Origin: an uncultured Lachnospiraceae bacterium | GTDB lineage: Bacteria > Bacillota > Clostridia > Lachnospirales > Lachnospiraceae | Assembly: GCA_902797185.1 (NCBI GenBank) | Contig: CADBRV010000054.1 | Location: 28,851 to 92,850 of the forward strand | DNA length: 64,000 bases | Direction of reading: 5' to 3' | Shown: one piece after another, positions 45,776-55,267 of the stretch | Layout of the letters: every line of letters begins with the position of its first letter | How positions within the stretch are numbered: position 1 is the stretch's first letter | Made by a program: the position numbers and the translations under genes | The notes under the pieces: generated by a model | What the model was told of the DNA's origin: nothing | The model's database searches: none | The model's input: the letters and a program-made list of their open reading frames with translations, nothing else

Positions 45776-46791
45776 AGTTTAACCCCCCTTTCCTGTAATA
45801 CGTCCATCGAAAGGACGAGTACCATGATCAGGCCCATGATGATCCACCGCATGTATTCGGTCAGGTTCATCATCGTAAAGCCGGTATTAAGGACGCCATA
45901 GAACAAAACGCCGATGATGGTGCCCCAGACAGAGCCCTTGCCTCCGGTCACGGCGCAGCCGCCTAATACGACGCAGAGGATGACTTCCATCTCGGTACCG
46001 GAAGAAGACTGCGGGTTCGAACTCTTGACATTGGCCATCATGACCACGGCCGCCAGCCCGCAGCAGGCGCCTACGATCATGTAGGCAATCAGTTTATTCC
46101 TCTTGTAATGGATGCCGGAAAATTTCGCGGCGATGGGGTTTGACCCGATGATATACATCTGCTGCCCGTAAACGGTACGGGAAAGGATGAAGCCCAGCAC
46201 GACCGCTACGATGATAAACCAGACAATCAGGATGCTGATGGGCCCGAATTTAGCTGTCCCAAACCACTGGAACGCCGGGGAGCAGTCATTTGGGATGACC
46301 AGCACGGTCCCGGCGGAAACCATCAGCGCCAGCGCGCTGTATACAGAGCTCATGCCCAAGGTGGTAATGAAACTGTTCAGCCTGAGGTAGGAAACCAGCC
46401 AGCCATTTACAAATCCGCACAAAATGCCGATGCCGATCGTGCCGACGATGCCCACAAACGCGTTATTGGTCTTGATCATGAACAGCGCGCAGATGGAGCA
46501 GAGCATGGTCAGCTGGTAGCCGACGGACAAGTCAATCTCGCCGGTGATCATGACCAATGTCATGCCAAAAGCGATAATGCCGACATAAAGCTGCTGCCGC
46601 AGGATGCTGGCAAGGTTGGCCGGAGTCAGGAAAATCAGGCCTCCTCCGCCGCCACGCATTACCTGCAGGATAATTTCAAACAAAATGGCGACGACGATCA
46701 TGGCGAAGAAAACGGAAACGCCATCGGCATGGATGAACCTCTGCCAGCGGCTGTTCTCCTGGCCCTTTTTTTTGGCTTTCATATCAGCCAT
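45757..46791 (-). CDS. Sugar ABC transporter permease 2 (RbsC/MglC family)
   Basis: A 344-residue paralogue of the downstream permease with GEIDLSVGYQLTMLCSI and GGCAVTGGKGSVWGTIIGV. The paired use of two different permeases is a feature of some autoinducer-2, xylose-like and uncharacterised sugar importers. The ATG lies within the end of the ATPase gene (8-bp overlap), so the genes are coupled. Confidence 0.92.
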   Translation of the reverse strand: MADMKAKKKGQENSRWQRFIHADGVSVFFAMIVVAILFEIILQVMRGGGGGLIFLTPANLASILRQQLYVGIIAFGMTLVMITGEIDLSVGYQLTMLCSICALFMIKTNNAFVGIVGTIGIGILCGFVNGWLVSYLRLNSFITTLGMSSVYSALALMVSAGTVLVIPNDCSPAFQWFGTAKFGPISILIVWFIIVAVVLGFILSRTVYGQQMYIIGSNPIAAKFSGIHYKRNKLIAYMIVGACCGLAAVVMMANVKSSNPQSSSGTEMEVILCVVLGGCAVTGGKGSVWGTIIGVLFYGVLNTGFTMMNLTEYMRWIIMGLIMVLVLSMDVLQERGVKLWKKKA

Positions 46792-48340
46792 TTTCCTTCA
46801 CCTCCTCTTTTTTCTCCCCATCCGTCTCGGCGGAGAAATCGGTTTCCGTGCCTAATGCGCAGGATAGGATATGCTCCCTGGTAAGCTCCGGAGTAATCGC
46901 CATCTCGCCGGTCTTCTTTCCTTCCGCGATGGTAATGACTTTGTCGCAGACGCCCATGATCTCCTCTACTTCGGAGGATACCACGATGATGGCCATGCCC
47001 TGTTTTGCCAGGTCAGACAAAATACTATAAATCTCGGATTTGGAACCTACGTCGATGCCTCGGGTCGGCTCATCTACGATCAGTACCTTCGGATCCATCA
47101 GAAGCCATTTGGCAACGACGACCTTCTGCTGGTTGCCGCCGGAAAGGTTGCCCACCAGCTGGTTTACAGACGGTGCCTTGATGGAAATAGACTTCATATA
47201 CTTGTCAGCCGCCCTGCGCTGTGCCACCCTGTCTACCACGCCGCCGTGGGAAAGGGCTTTGAGCTTTACCAGGGTCATGTTGGAAAGGATGGAAATCTTT
47301 AATGCCAGCCCCTCTTTCTTACGGTCTTCGGTACAGAACCCGATGCCGTTTTCAATGGCCTTGGCCGGGTCGCCGCCTTTGAGCTTTTTGCCATCCAGGA
47401 TGACCTCGCCGGAATTGTATTTGTCTACGCCGAAAATGGCACGCATGATCTCGCTTCGTCCGGCACCTACCAATCCAAAGAAGCCTACTACTTCGCCTTT
47501 CCTTACCTTAAATGAGATGTCATCGAATACGCCATCCCTGGTTAGGTGGTTAACTTCCAGCATGGTGTCCGTAATCTCAGCCGGCTCTTTCATATACAGG
47601 TTTTCCAGCGGACGGCCGATCATGTTTTTGACCAGCTCTGCCTGGGTAAAGTCTGTCTTTGCCTTGCTGATGATGTTCTTGCCGTCACGGATGACCGTAA
47701 TCCAGTCCGCCAGCTCCATGACTTCGTCCAGCTTATGGCTGATATAGATAATCGCCATGTTCCGGTCTTCCACCAGGGTCTTGATGACCTTGAACAAGGT
47801 ATCCGTCTCCGCCTCGGAAAGGGAGGAGGTCGGTTCATCCATGATGATCAGCCTTGCGTTCCTGGTCAGGGCACGGCCGATTTCGATCATCTGCTGCTGC
47901 CCTACGGAAAGGTCGCCCGCAATCATATGAGGTGAAATATCCATTTCCAGGAATTTTAAGATCTCTTCTGATTTTTCATACAGGGTTTTGTGGTCTATGA
48001 TGTGCCCCTTCATAGGAAGGTTGCCAATGAAAAGATTCTTCGCCACATCCAGCTGCGGCGCGATGGACAATTCCTGGTATACACAGGAAACGCCCGCATC
48101 GATGGCTTCTTTGGTGGATTTGAAGTTGACGGTCTTTCCGTCAATCCGGTAATCTCCCCCGTCCCTGGCATGGACGCCGGTCATGACTTTTATCAAAGTA
48201 GACTTTCCGGCACCATTCTCCCCGCATAGCGCATGCACTTTGCCTTCCGCGATTTTTATGGAAACGCCGTCCAAAGCACGCACACCGGGGAACACCTTGA
48301 CGATGTCATCGAGCTCGATAAAAATATCCCCTCTGCTCAA
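46784..48340 (-). CDS. Sugar ABC transporter ATP-binding protein (MglA/RbsA family)
   Basis: A 518-residue protein with two nucleotide-binding domains. Domain 1 has Walker A GENGAGKST, signature LSVGQQQM and IIMDEPTSSLS. Domain 2 has the degenerate P-loop GLVGAGRSE typical of this family, signature LSGGNQQK and LIVDEPTRGIDVGSK. Start is TTG 48340, 5 nt after GGGGGAT, and the family-like sequence begins at once. First gene of the operon behind a clear promoter. No sugar-metabolic enzyme accompanies it, so the substrate remains open. Confidence 0.94.
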   Translation of the reverse strand: MSRGDIFIELDDIVKVFPGVRALDGVSIKIAEGKVHALCGENGAGKSTLIKVMTGVHARDGGDYRIDGKTVNFKSTKEAIDAGVSCVYQELSIAPQLDVAKNLFIGNLPMKGHIIDHKTLYEKSEEILKFLEMDISPHMIAGDLSVGQQQMIEIGRALTRNARLIIMDEPTSSLSEAETDTLFKVIKTLVEDRNMAIIYISHKLDEVMELADWITVIRDGKNIISKAKTDFTQAELVKNMIGRPLENLYMKEPAEITDTMLEVNHLTRDGVFDDISFKVRKGEVVGFFGLVGAGRSEIMRAIFGVDKYNSGEVILDGKKLKGGDPAKAIENGIGFCTEDRKKEGLALKISILSNMTLVKLKALSHGGVVDRVAQRRAADKYMKSISIKAPSVNQLVGNLSGGNQQKVVVAKWLLMDPKVLIVDEPTRGIDVGSKSEIYSILSDLAKQGMAIIVVSSEVEEIMGVCDKVITIAEGKKTGEMAITPELTREHILSCALGTETDFSAETDGEKKEEVKENG

Positions 48341-48479
48341 TTTCTATCCCCCTTTTCTGATAAAACGCCGCCTGCACGCCACCGAACCCCCATTCGGGAC
48401 GGTCATCTACCTGCGGCTTCCATCCTTCTCAAGAAACATTGCCATTAACTAGACAATCTTTCCGCATTTGTTTAGGAAA

Positions 48480-48508
48480 ATTATACAACCCGTACAATGT
48501 ATTTGCAA
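48480..48508 (-). promoter_or_regulatory. Promoter of the sugar ABC operon
   Basis: On the minus strand TTGCAA (48503-48508), 17-bp spacer, TATAAT (48480-48485). The leader to the TTG start is about 130 nt. The remainder of the 48341-48834 interval contains a hairpin at 48699-48727 and no gene. Confidence 0.75.
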
Positions 48509-48698
48509 GCAAGGTGTTTTAAAGTTTTGCCTATTGGCTAGAATAATTGTAAATTTTGCTCAATTTTTACAAAATCAAAGGAGCCCGAAAAACCGGTCTT
48601 TTCGGCAATTTTATTTTGTATATTTCTTCCAAAAAAAGGCTCCATTAGGGATTCTATGAAAAATATTTCACAAAAAAGTGCGGCTTAAGACAAATAGG

Positions 48699-48727
48699 CC
48701 CTGGGTATTGGCTGTCCAATACCAGGG
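48699..48727. terminator. Hairpin downstream of recD2
   Basis: Arms CCCTGGGTATTGG and CCAATACCAGGG (one bulged base) with a short loop. Only a weak T-rich tail follows on the minus strand. Plausible terminator for the mreB-recD2 transcript. Confidence 0.45.
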
Positions 48728-48834
48728 TCTATGAATAACATATCCTGTTTCCTTATCTTCCTTCTTTTATCTGTGGCCGGGTTTCCACAGCTGGCACCTG
48801 CCATGTCCCAAAGGCTGCCGCTGCCCGCGGCCTT

Positions 48835-51075
48835 TTACCCTTCTCCGCCCTCCAGCTTCTTTTTTCGTTCCCGTTCCTGGAGGATGCGGTCTTTGAGGCC
48901 GCTGTAGCGCCGGATGGGCGCCACATTTTCTTCCATCTGGCGGAAGATTTCCTTTTTTCCTACCAAAACGACGCATTTTTTCGCCCTGGTCACCGCCGTA
49001 TAAAGCAGGTTCCGGTTCAGCAGCATCCGCGGGCCGTTCAATAGCGGCATCACCACCGCCGGGTACTCGCTGCCCTGGGATTTGTGCACCGTCAGGGCGT
49101 AGGCAAGCTCCAGCTCATCCAGCATGTCCTCCTCATATTCCACGGTATGGCCATCGTCAAATTCCACCACCACCAGTTTGGCAAAGGAATTGATTTCCTT
49201 GATGATGCCCACGTCCCCGTTAAAAAGCCCGGCGCCATGTTCCTGGGGAATCCCGTCTTTTCCATAGCGAGTCCACTCCTTCTGGTAATTGTTGCGGACC
49301 TGCATGACCTTGTCCCCTTCCCGGAAAAGGAGGCTGCCATACTGTTTTTCCTTCTTCCCGGGGGAAGGCGGGTTTAAGTACTGCTGGAGCACCTGGTTCA
49401 AATGCCCCACGCCCAAAAGCCCCTTCCGGGTAGGCGTCAAAACCTGGATTTCCAGCGGCGTGCAGCCCACATACGGAGGCAGCTTCTGCAGCACCAGCTG
49501 CAGCATCACATTGGTCACTACCCTGGCATCCTCCCTCTGCAGGAAGAAAAAATCCCGGCTTTTGTTATCCAGGAGGACTTCCTCCCCTTTACAGATCTTA
49601 TGGGCATTGATCACTATGTCGCTTTCCTTAGCCTGGCGGAAAATATGGGAGAGCCGCACCGTGGGATAGGCGCCACAGGAAACCAGGTCCGCAAACACCC
49701 GTCCCGGGCCCACCGAAGGCAGCTGGTCCGTATCACCCACCAGGACCAGCCTGGTGCCCACCGTGACAGCACAAAGCAGGGCATAAAGCAGGGAGATGTC
49801 TACCATGGACATTTCATCGATGATGACCACGTCCGCTTCGATGGGATTGTCCACGTTCCGGGAAAATTTTTCCTGCCCCGCATCCGGGTCCGAAGACAAT
49901 TCCAGAAGACGGTGGATGGTCCTGGCCTCCCGCCCGGTCATTTCGCTCATGCGCTTTGCCGCCCTGCCGGTGGGGGCAGCCAGCGCCACATCCATGCCTT
50001 TCTTTTGGAAATAATGGATCATCGTGGAGATCGTGGTAGTCTTCCCGGTGCCGGGACCGCCAGTTAAAAGCAACAGGCCGTTTTCCACCGCCATGTGCAC
50101 GGCACGGACCTGCCCATCGTCCGGCTCCCGTCCGGAGGCATGGTAAATTTCCCGGATAATGCGGGAAAATTCTTCCTCCTTGACGCCGCCTTTTACATTC
50201 AGGTCCTCCAGAAGGGCCGCGCAGCGCACTTCCATATTGTAGTAATAGGGTGCGTACATCCGGTCCTGCCCATCATCCTGGACCCGGACGATTTTCCGGT
50301 CCATCTGCATGGGGAGGTACTGGGCTTCCACCTCTTCCCGGGAGATGCCCAAAAGGGCGACGGCGCGTTTGGACAATTCCTCCAAAGGAAGGTAGGTATG
50401 CCCTTCCTGGGCAGCCCCCATCAGCGTATCGCTTATGCCGCTGCGGATCCGGAAAGGGGAATCCTTCTCCATGCCTGCCTTCTGGGCGATCCGGTCCGCC
50501 GTAAGGAAGCCTATGCCGGGGATGTCTTCCGCGATCTGGTAAGGGTTGGCGCGCACCACTTCGTAGACATTTTCTTTATAATGCCCGTAAAGCTTCATGG
50601 CCATGGACAGGGAAATCCCGTATTTCTGGAAGAAAAAGAACAGCTCCCGCTGCTCCCTGCGCTGGGCCATCTGGATGCCGATCTCCTGTGCCCCGGACAG
50701 GCTGATGCCTTTGACCTCCGCCAGGCGCTCCGGCTCCTCTTCCATAATCCGGAGGGTATCCTCCCCGAACTGCCCGACGATGCGGGCTGCCATCTTTTCC
50801 CCGATGCCTTTTACCGCGCCGGAAGCAAGGTAGCGTTCCATGGCGCTGGCATCCTCCGGGTCCTGTACGGCAAGGGCAGACACTTTCAGCTGCCGCCCGT
50901 AAACCGGATGGCGGGTATATTCCCCCTCCACCTTGGCATATTCCCCTTCCTGGGCGAAAGGGATGGTGCCGACACAGGTCAGGTTTCCCTCCTCTGTATG
51001 CAGTTCCAGTACGGTATATCCATTTTCCTGGTTCCGGTAAATGACCTGCTGGATATAACCTTCTTCTTTTTCCAT
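48835..51075 (-). CDS. recD2: ATP-dependent RecD2-type DNA helicase
   Basis: A 746-residue SF1B 5'-3' helicase of the RecD2/YrrC family that acts without RecBC. It has an N-terminal OB-like domain (GYIQQVIYRNQENGYTV), tandem helix-hairpin-helix motifs (VKGIGEKMAARIV, IPGIGFLTADRIA), Walker A LTGGPGTGKTT, Walker B IIDEMSMVD, and the C-terminal ALTVHKSQGSEYP motif VI region. RecD2 is linked to replication-fork and mismatch-repair roles in Bacillus. It follows mreB with a 157-bp gap carrying a partial repeat. Confidence 0.95.
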   Translation of the reverse strand: MEKEEGYIQQVIYRNQENGYTVLELHTEEGNLTCVGTIPFAQEGEYAKVEGEYTRHPVYGRQLKVSALAVQDPEDASAMERYLASGAVKGIGEKMAARIVGQFGEDTLRIMEEEPERLAEVKGISLSGAQEIGIQMAQRREQRELFFFFQKYGISLSMAMKLYGHYKENVYEVVRANPYQIAEDIPGIGFLTADRIAQKAGMEKDSPFRIRSGISDTLMGAAQEGHTYLPLEELSKRAVALLGISREEVEAQYLPMQMDRKIVRVQDDGQDRMYAPYYYNMEVRCAALLEDLNVKGGVKEEEFSRIIREIYHASGREPDDGQVRAVHMAVENGLLLLTGGPGTGKTTTISTMIHYFQKKGMDVALAAPTGRAAKRMSEMTGREARTIHRLLELSSDPDAGQEKFSRNVDNPIEADVVIIDEMSMVDISLLYALLCAVTVGTRLVLVGDTDQLPSVGPGRVFADLVSCGAYPTVRLSHIFRQAKESDIVINAHKICKGEEVLLDNKSRDFFFLQREDARVVTNVMLQLVLQKLPPYVGCTPLEIQVLTPTRKGLLGVGHLNQVLQQYLNPPSPGKKEKQYGSLLFREGDKVMQVRNNYQKEWTRYGKDGIPQEHGAGLFNGDVGIIKEINSFAKLVVVEFDDGHTVEYEEDMLDELELAYALTVHKSQGSEYPAVVMPLLNGPRMLLNRNLLYTAVTRAKKCVVLVGKKEIFRQMEENVAPIRRYSGLKDRILQERERKKKLEGGEG

Positions 51076-51157
51076 GGACTGCCCCCTGGCTTAAAAAAGC
51101 CGCCCCTGCCTTCCAGCCGGGGCGGCATATGCCTTCTGCTTCTTTCCTATCAAATAC

Positions 51158-51230
51158 CATCGCCCGTAAAGCGATAACGCAGGCCGTGCCCTCACGCGAA
51201 TCGTGATCATTCATGGCACGGTCCTTCTAC
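51158..51230 (+). repeat. Partial dispersed repeat between recD2 and mreB (copy I)
   Basis: Internal modules only: CATCGCCCGTAAAGCGATAACGC and a GTGCC/GGCAC stem enclosing CTCACGCGAATCGTGATC. The outer pair differs from GCGCC/GGCGC of other copies by a compensatory change. It ends 2 bp from the mreB stop. Confidence 0.75.
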
Positions 51231-51232
51231 AT

Positions 51233-52243
51233 TTATGAATGAAGGGCTTCTTCCTGCTCCTGGGCCTGCAGTTCCAGGAACTGCCCTGTACCTACTGCCA
51301 CACAGGACATTGGGTCATCCGCCGTCATGGTATTGATCCCGGTCCCTTCCTCAATCCTATGCTCGATGCCGCGCAGGAGGGATCCGCCGCCGGTCAGGAC
51401 GATGCCACGCTCCGCCACGTCGGAAGCAAGTTCCGGCGGGGTCTTTTCCAAAACGCAGCAGGCCGCGTCCACGATCTGGGCTACTGGCTCTTTGAGCATC
51501 TCTTCCGTCTCTTCTGCCGTAACCGTCACGATCTTCGGAAGGCCCGTCAAAAGGTTCCTTCCCCTCACTTCGATGGCGTCTTCCGGCATGCCGTCATAGC
51601 AGGTACCGATCTTGATCTTGACCGTCTCCGCGGTATGGGCGCCGATCAGGAGGTTGTGCTTTTTCCGCATGGCACGGACAATCGCCGCGTCGAAATCATC
51701 GCCGGCTACCCGGATAGAGGTGCTGACCACCTGGCCGCCCATGGAGATCACGGCGATATCGGTGGTGCCTCCTCCGATATCCACCACCATGTTCCCCCTG
51801 GGCCTGTAAATATCAATCCCGGCGCCGATGGCTGCTGCCAGAGGCTCTTCCACGATCGTCACCTGGCGCGCGCCGGCTGCGTAAGCGGCATCTTCCACGG
51901 CACGCTTTTCCACGTCCGCAGACCCTCCCGGAACACAGATCGTGATCCTGGGCTTGCGCAGGGTACGCCTTCCAACCGCTTTCTCCACAAAATATTTCAG
52001 CATCTGTTCCGTGATATGGTAATCGGAAACCATGCCCTGGCGGATGGGGCGCACTGCCGTCACGCTGCCGGAAGTCCTCCCCAGCATCATCCTGGCCGCT
52101 TCCCCTACTGCCAGGGTCTTTCCGGAATCCCTGTCATATGCCACGACTGAGGGCTCCCTAAGGACGATCCCTTTTCCTCTAATATATATAAGGACACTGG
52201 TGGTGCCCAAATCAATCCCGATATCTGTTGCATTTCCAGCCAC
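51233..52243 (-). CDS. mreB: Rod shape-determining actin-like protein MreB/Mbl
   Basis: Bacterial actin (336 residues) that guides lateral peptidoglycan synthesis. The phosphate-1 loop is DIGIDLGTTSVLIYI, phosphate-2 is VVDIGGGTTDIAVIS and the adenosine motif is VLTGGGSLLRGI. A longer in-frame ATG exists (52279), but GTG 52243, 8 nt after AGAAAGGGG, gives the usual N-terminus and length. Which paralogue (MreB, Mbl or MreBH) cannot be told; mreC/mreD are not adjacent. A promoter with a hairpin leader precedes it. Confidence 0.93.
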   Translation of the reverse strand: MAGNATDIGIDLGTTSVLIYIRGKGIVLREPSVVAYDRDSGKTLAVGEAARMMLGRTSGSVTAVRPIRQGMVSDYHITEQMLKYFVEKAVGRRTLRKPRITICVPGGSADVEKRAVEDAAYAAGARQVTIVEEPLAAAIGAGIDIYRPRGNMVVDIGGGTTDIAVISMGGQVVSTSIRVAGDDFDAAIVRAMRKKHNLLIGAHTAETVKIKIGTCYDGMPEDAIEVRGRNLLTGLPKIVTVTAEETEEMLKEPVAQIVDAACCVLEKTPPELASDVAERGIVLTGGGSLLRGIEHRIEEGTGINTMTADDPMSCVAVGTGQFLELQAQEQEEALHS

Positions 52244-52317
52244 GAAAATACCCCTTTCTGTATGATTGGCATCCCGCATTCTGTATCTGTCACGCAGGAT
52301 AGGACATGCATGGCATG

Positions 52318-52363
52318 TGCCCGCAGGCAGAGTGCCCCTTTTATAAGCCTCCCCTTGCGGGCA
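52318..52363 (-). promoter_or_regulatory. mreB leader hairpin
   Basis: Arms TGCCCGCA and TGCGGGCA flank a 30-nt loop between the mreB -10 element and its start codon; transcribed as part of the 5' leader. Confidence 0.45.
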
Positions 52364-52374
52364 TATCTTTCCAT

Positions 52375-52403
52375 ATTATAATCGACTTTCCCGGAATTGG
52401 AAA
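52375..52403 (-). promoter_or_regulatory. mreB: mreB promoter
   Basis: On the minus strand TTTCCA (52398-52403), 17-bp spacer, TATAAT (52375-52380), located between the uvrA stop and mreB. Confidence 0.7.
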
Positions 52404-52435
52404 CAGGCAATTACGGCATGGCAGCGACCGCCAGT

Positions 52436-55267
52436 TTATTCCTGCTTTAAATATTTCTTCAGGTACTGCCCGGTAAAGGAACGGGGCTCTTCTGCCACTT
52501 CCTCCGGCGTGCCCTGCACCACGACAGTGCCGCCGCCGGAGCCGCCTTCCGGACCCATGTCGATCAGGTAATCCGCCGTCTTGATCACGTCCAGGTTGTG
52601 CTCGATCACAACCACCGTATTGCCCTGGTCCGTGAGCCTCTGTAGGATATCCACTAATTTATGCACATCCGCGAAATGGAGGCCGGTGGTTGGCTCGTCC
52701 AGGATATAGATCGTTTTGCCAGTGGAGCGCTTTGCCAGCTCTGTCGCCAGCTTCACCCTCTGGGCTTCCCCTCCGGAAAGCTCCGTGGAAGGCTGGCCCA
52801 GCTTGATATAGGAAAGCCCTACTTCATTCAGGGTCTGGAGTTTGCGGTATATAGAGGGGACAGACTCGAAAAATTTAGCTGCCTCTTCCACTGTCATATC
52901 CAGCACTTCATAAATGTTTTTGCCTTTATACTGGACTTCCAAAGTCTCCCGGTTATACCTCTTGCCGCCGCAGACTTCGCAGGGCACATAGACATCCGGC
53001 AGGAAGTGCATCTCGATTTTCTTGATGCCGTCGCCGGAGCAGGCTTCGCAGCGGCCGCCTTTTACGTTAAAGCTGAACCGCCCTTTGGAATAACCTCTTG
53101 CTTTAGCATCCGGAGTAGCCGCGAACAAAGCACGGATCTCGTCAAAGACGCCGCAGTAGGTAGCCGGGTTGGAACGGGGCGTGCGCCCGATGGGGGACTG
53201 GTCGATATTGATGACCTTGTCCAAAGCTTCCAGCCCGGTAATGCCCTCGCTTGCCCCCGGGATGGTCCTGGCATGGTTCAGTTCCCTGGCCAGTGTCTTG
53301 TACAGGACTTCGTTCACAAGGGAGCTCTTTCCGGAGCCGGACACGCCGGTAACGCAGGTAAAGACCCCCAGCGGGAAGTCTACATCGATTCCTCGCAGGT
53401 TGTTTACCGCTGCTTTGTGTACCGTGATAAAGCCCTTCGGCTTACGGCGCTTTTCCGGTACCGGGATCTTCTTTTTTCCGCTTAAATAAGCGCCTGTGAT
53501 GGAACGTTCGCAGCGCATGATGTCTTCCGCGGTGCCGGTTGCCACGATCTCGCCGCCATGGGAGCCGGCGCCGGGACCTACGTCCACAATATAGTCGGCG
53601 GCACGCATGGTGTCCTCGTCATGCTCTACCACGATGACCGTATTACCCAGGTCCCGCAGATGTTTCAGGGTGGCCAGGAGCCGGTCGTTGTCCCTCTGGT
53701 GCAGGCCGATGCTGGGCTCGTCCAGGATATAAAGCACGCCCACCAGGCCCGAACCGATCTGGGTAGCCAGGCGGATCCTCTGGGCCTCGCCGCCAGAAAG
53801 GGTGGCCGTCATCCGGGACAAGGTCAGGTAATTCAATCCCACGTCAGACAAAAAGCCTACCCGGGCACGGATTTCCTTGAGGATCTCCTCCCCGATGAGC
53901 TTCTGGCGGTCGGACAGCTCCATGTCCTTTAAAAATTCTTTTAAGTCCGCTACGGAAAGGGACGTGATTTCATAAATATTTTTACCGCTTACAGTCACGG
54001 CCAAAGCTTCCGGCTTCAGCCTCCTGCCGCCACAAGCTTCGCAGGGGGTGATCTCCATGAAGGATTCATATTCCTGCTTCTGGCGGTCCGAGTAGCATTC
54101 CCGGTAGCGGCGCTGGCAGTTTCGGATAATCCCTTCAAACTGGATGGGGTAAACGCCCCTTCCCCTCTGCCCTTCGTAATGGACTTCCACTTCCCGGTCC
54201 GCGCCATGGAACAGCATGTCCTGGACTTCCGGGGAAAGCTCTTCAAAGGGCGTATCCAGGCTGAAATGGTAAGCCTCGCTTAAGGCCTTCAAAGTCTGGT
54301 TCGTAAAGCTGCCATCCTTGCCGGCGGACTGCCAGCCCAATACGGCGATAGCGCCTTCCCGGATGCTGAGCTTGCGGTTGGGCACGATCAGGTCTTCGGA
54401 AAATTCCATCTTATATCCCAGGCCGGAGCAAACCGGGCAGGCTCCATATGGGTTATTAAAAGAAAAGCTCCTGGGCTCGATTTCCCGGATCGAAATGCCG
54501 CATACCGGGCAGGAAAAGCTCTGGCTGAGCAGCATAGGCTCCCCGCCCATCACGTCCACCAGAAGCAAGCCCGAGGAAAGTTTCAGCGTGGTTTCCACGG
54601 AATCCGTCAGCCTCTTTTCTATGCCTGGTTTGATTTTTAGACGGTCTACCACGATTTCGATATCGTGCTTTCGGTTCTTTTCCAGCTGGATATCGTCGGA
54701 GAGGTCGTAGAGGTTGCCGTCAATGCGCACCCGGACATAGCCGCTTTTCCTGGCGGACTCCAGGAGCTTTTCATGGCGCCCCTTCCTGCCCTGCACCACC
54801 GGTGCTAAGATCTGCACCCTGGTGCCCTCCGGCAGCTTCATGACCAGGTCCACCATTTCATCCACGGACTGGCGTTTGATCTCCCGCCCGCAGTTGGGGC
54901 AGTGGGGGATGCCGATCCTGGCATACAGGAGCCTGAAATAGTCATAAATTTCCGTCACGGTGCCTACCGTGGAACGGGGGTTGCGGTTGGTGGATTTCTG
55001 GTCGATGGAAATGGCAGGGGAGAGCCCGTCAATGCTTTCCACCTTGGGCTTTTCCATCTGCCCCAGGAACTGCCTCGCATAGGAAGAGAGGGATTCCATG
55101 TACCGCCTCTGCCCTTCCGCGTAGATCGTATCAAAAGCAAGGGAGGATTTGCCGGAACCGGACAGCCCGGTGAAGACTACCAAAGAGTCCCTTGGGATGT
55201 CCACGTCCACGTTTTTCAGGTTATGCTCCCTTGCACCTTTTATCCTTATAAAGTCTCTTGCTTTCAC
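52436..55267 (-). CDS. uvrA: Excinuclease ABC subunit A
   Basis: Damage-recognition ATPase of nucleotide excision repair (943 residues). The two ABC modules have Walker A motifs GLSGSGKSS and GVSGSGKSS and signatures LSGGEAQR twice. Zinc-binding CPVC...CPVC and CEAC...CEVC modules are visible (for example [10 protein letters not shown]). Start is GTG 55267, overlapping the uvrB stop in GTGA, so translation is coupled. Last gene of the secA-uvrB-uvrA run. Confidence 0.97.
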   Translation of the reverse strand: MKARDFIRIKGAREHNLKNVDVDIPRDSLVVFTGLSGSGKSSLAFDTIYAEGQRRYMESLSSYARQFLGQMEKPKVESIDGLSPAISIDQKSTNRNPRSTVGTVTEIYDYFRLLYARIGIPHCPNCGREIKRQSVDEMVDLVMKLPEGTRVQILAPVVQGRKGRHEKLLESARKSGYVRVRIDGNLYDLSDDIQLEKNRKHDIEIVVDRLKIKPGIEKRLTDSVETTLKLSSGLLLVDVMGGEPMLLSQSFSCPVCGISIREIEPRSFSFNNPYGACPVCSGLGYKMEFSEDLIVPNRKLSIREGAIAVLGWQSAGKDGSFTNQTLKALSEAYHFSLDTPFEELSPEVQDMLFHGADREVEVHYEGQRGRGVYPIQFEGIIRNCQRRYRECYSDRQKQEYESFMEITPCEACGGRRLKPEALAVTVSGKNIYEITSLSVADLKEFLKDMELSDRQKLIGEEILKEIRARVGFLSDVGLNYLTLSRMTATLSGGEAQRIRLATQIGSGLVGVLYILDEPSIGLHQRDNDRLLATLKHLRDLGNTVIVVEHDEDTMRAADYIVDVGPGAGSHGGEIVATGTAEDIMRCERSITGAYLSGKKKIPVPEKRRKPKGFITVHKAAVNNLRGIDVDFPLGVFTCVTGVSGSGKSSLVNEVLYKTLARELNHARTIPGASEGITGLEALDKVINIDQSPIGRTPRSNPATYCGVFDEIRALFAATPDAKARGYSKGRFSFNVKGGRCEACSGDGIKKIEMHFLPDVYVPCEVCGGKRYNRETLEVQYKGKNIYEVLDMTVEEAAKFFESVPSIYRKLQTLNEVGLSYIKLGQPSTELSGGEAQRVKLATELAKRSTGKTIYILDEPTTGLHFADVHKLVDILQRLTDQGNTVVVIEHNLDVIKTADYLIDMGPEGGSGGGTVVVQGTPEEVAEEPRSFTGQYLKKYLKQE

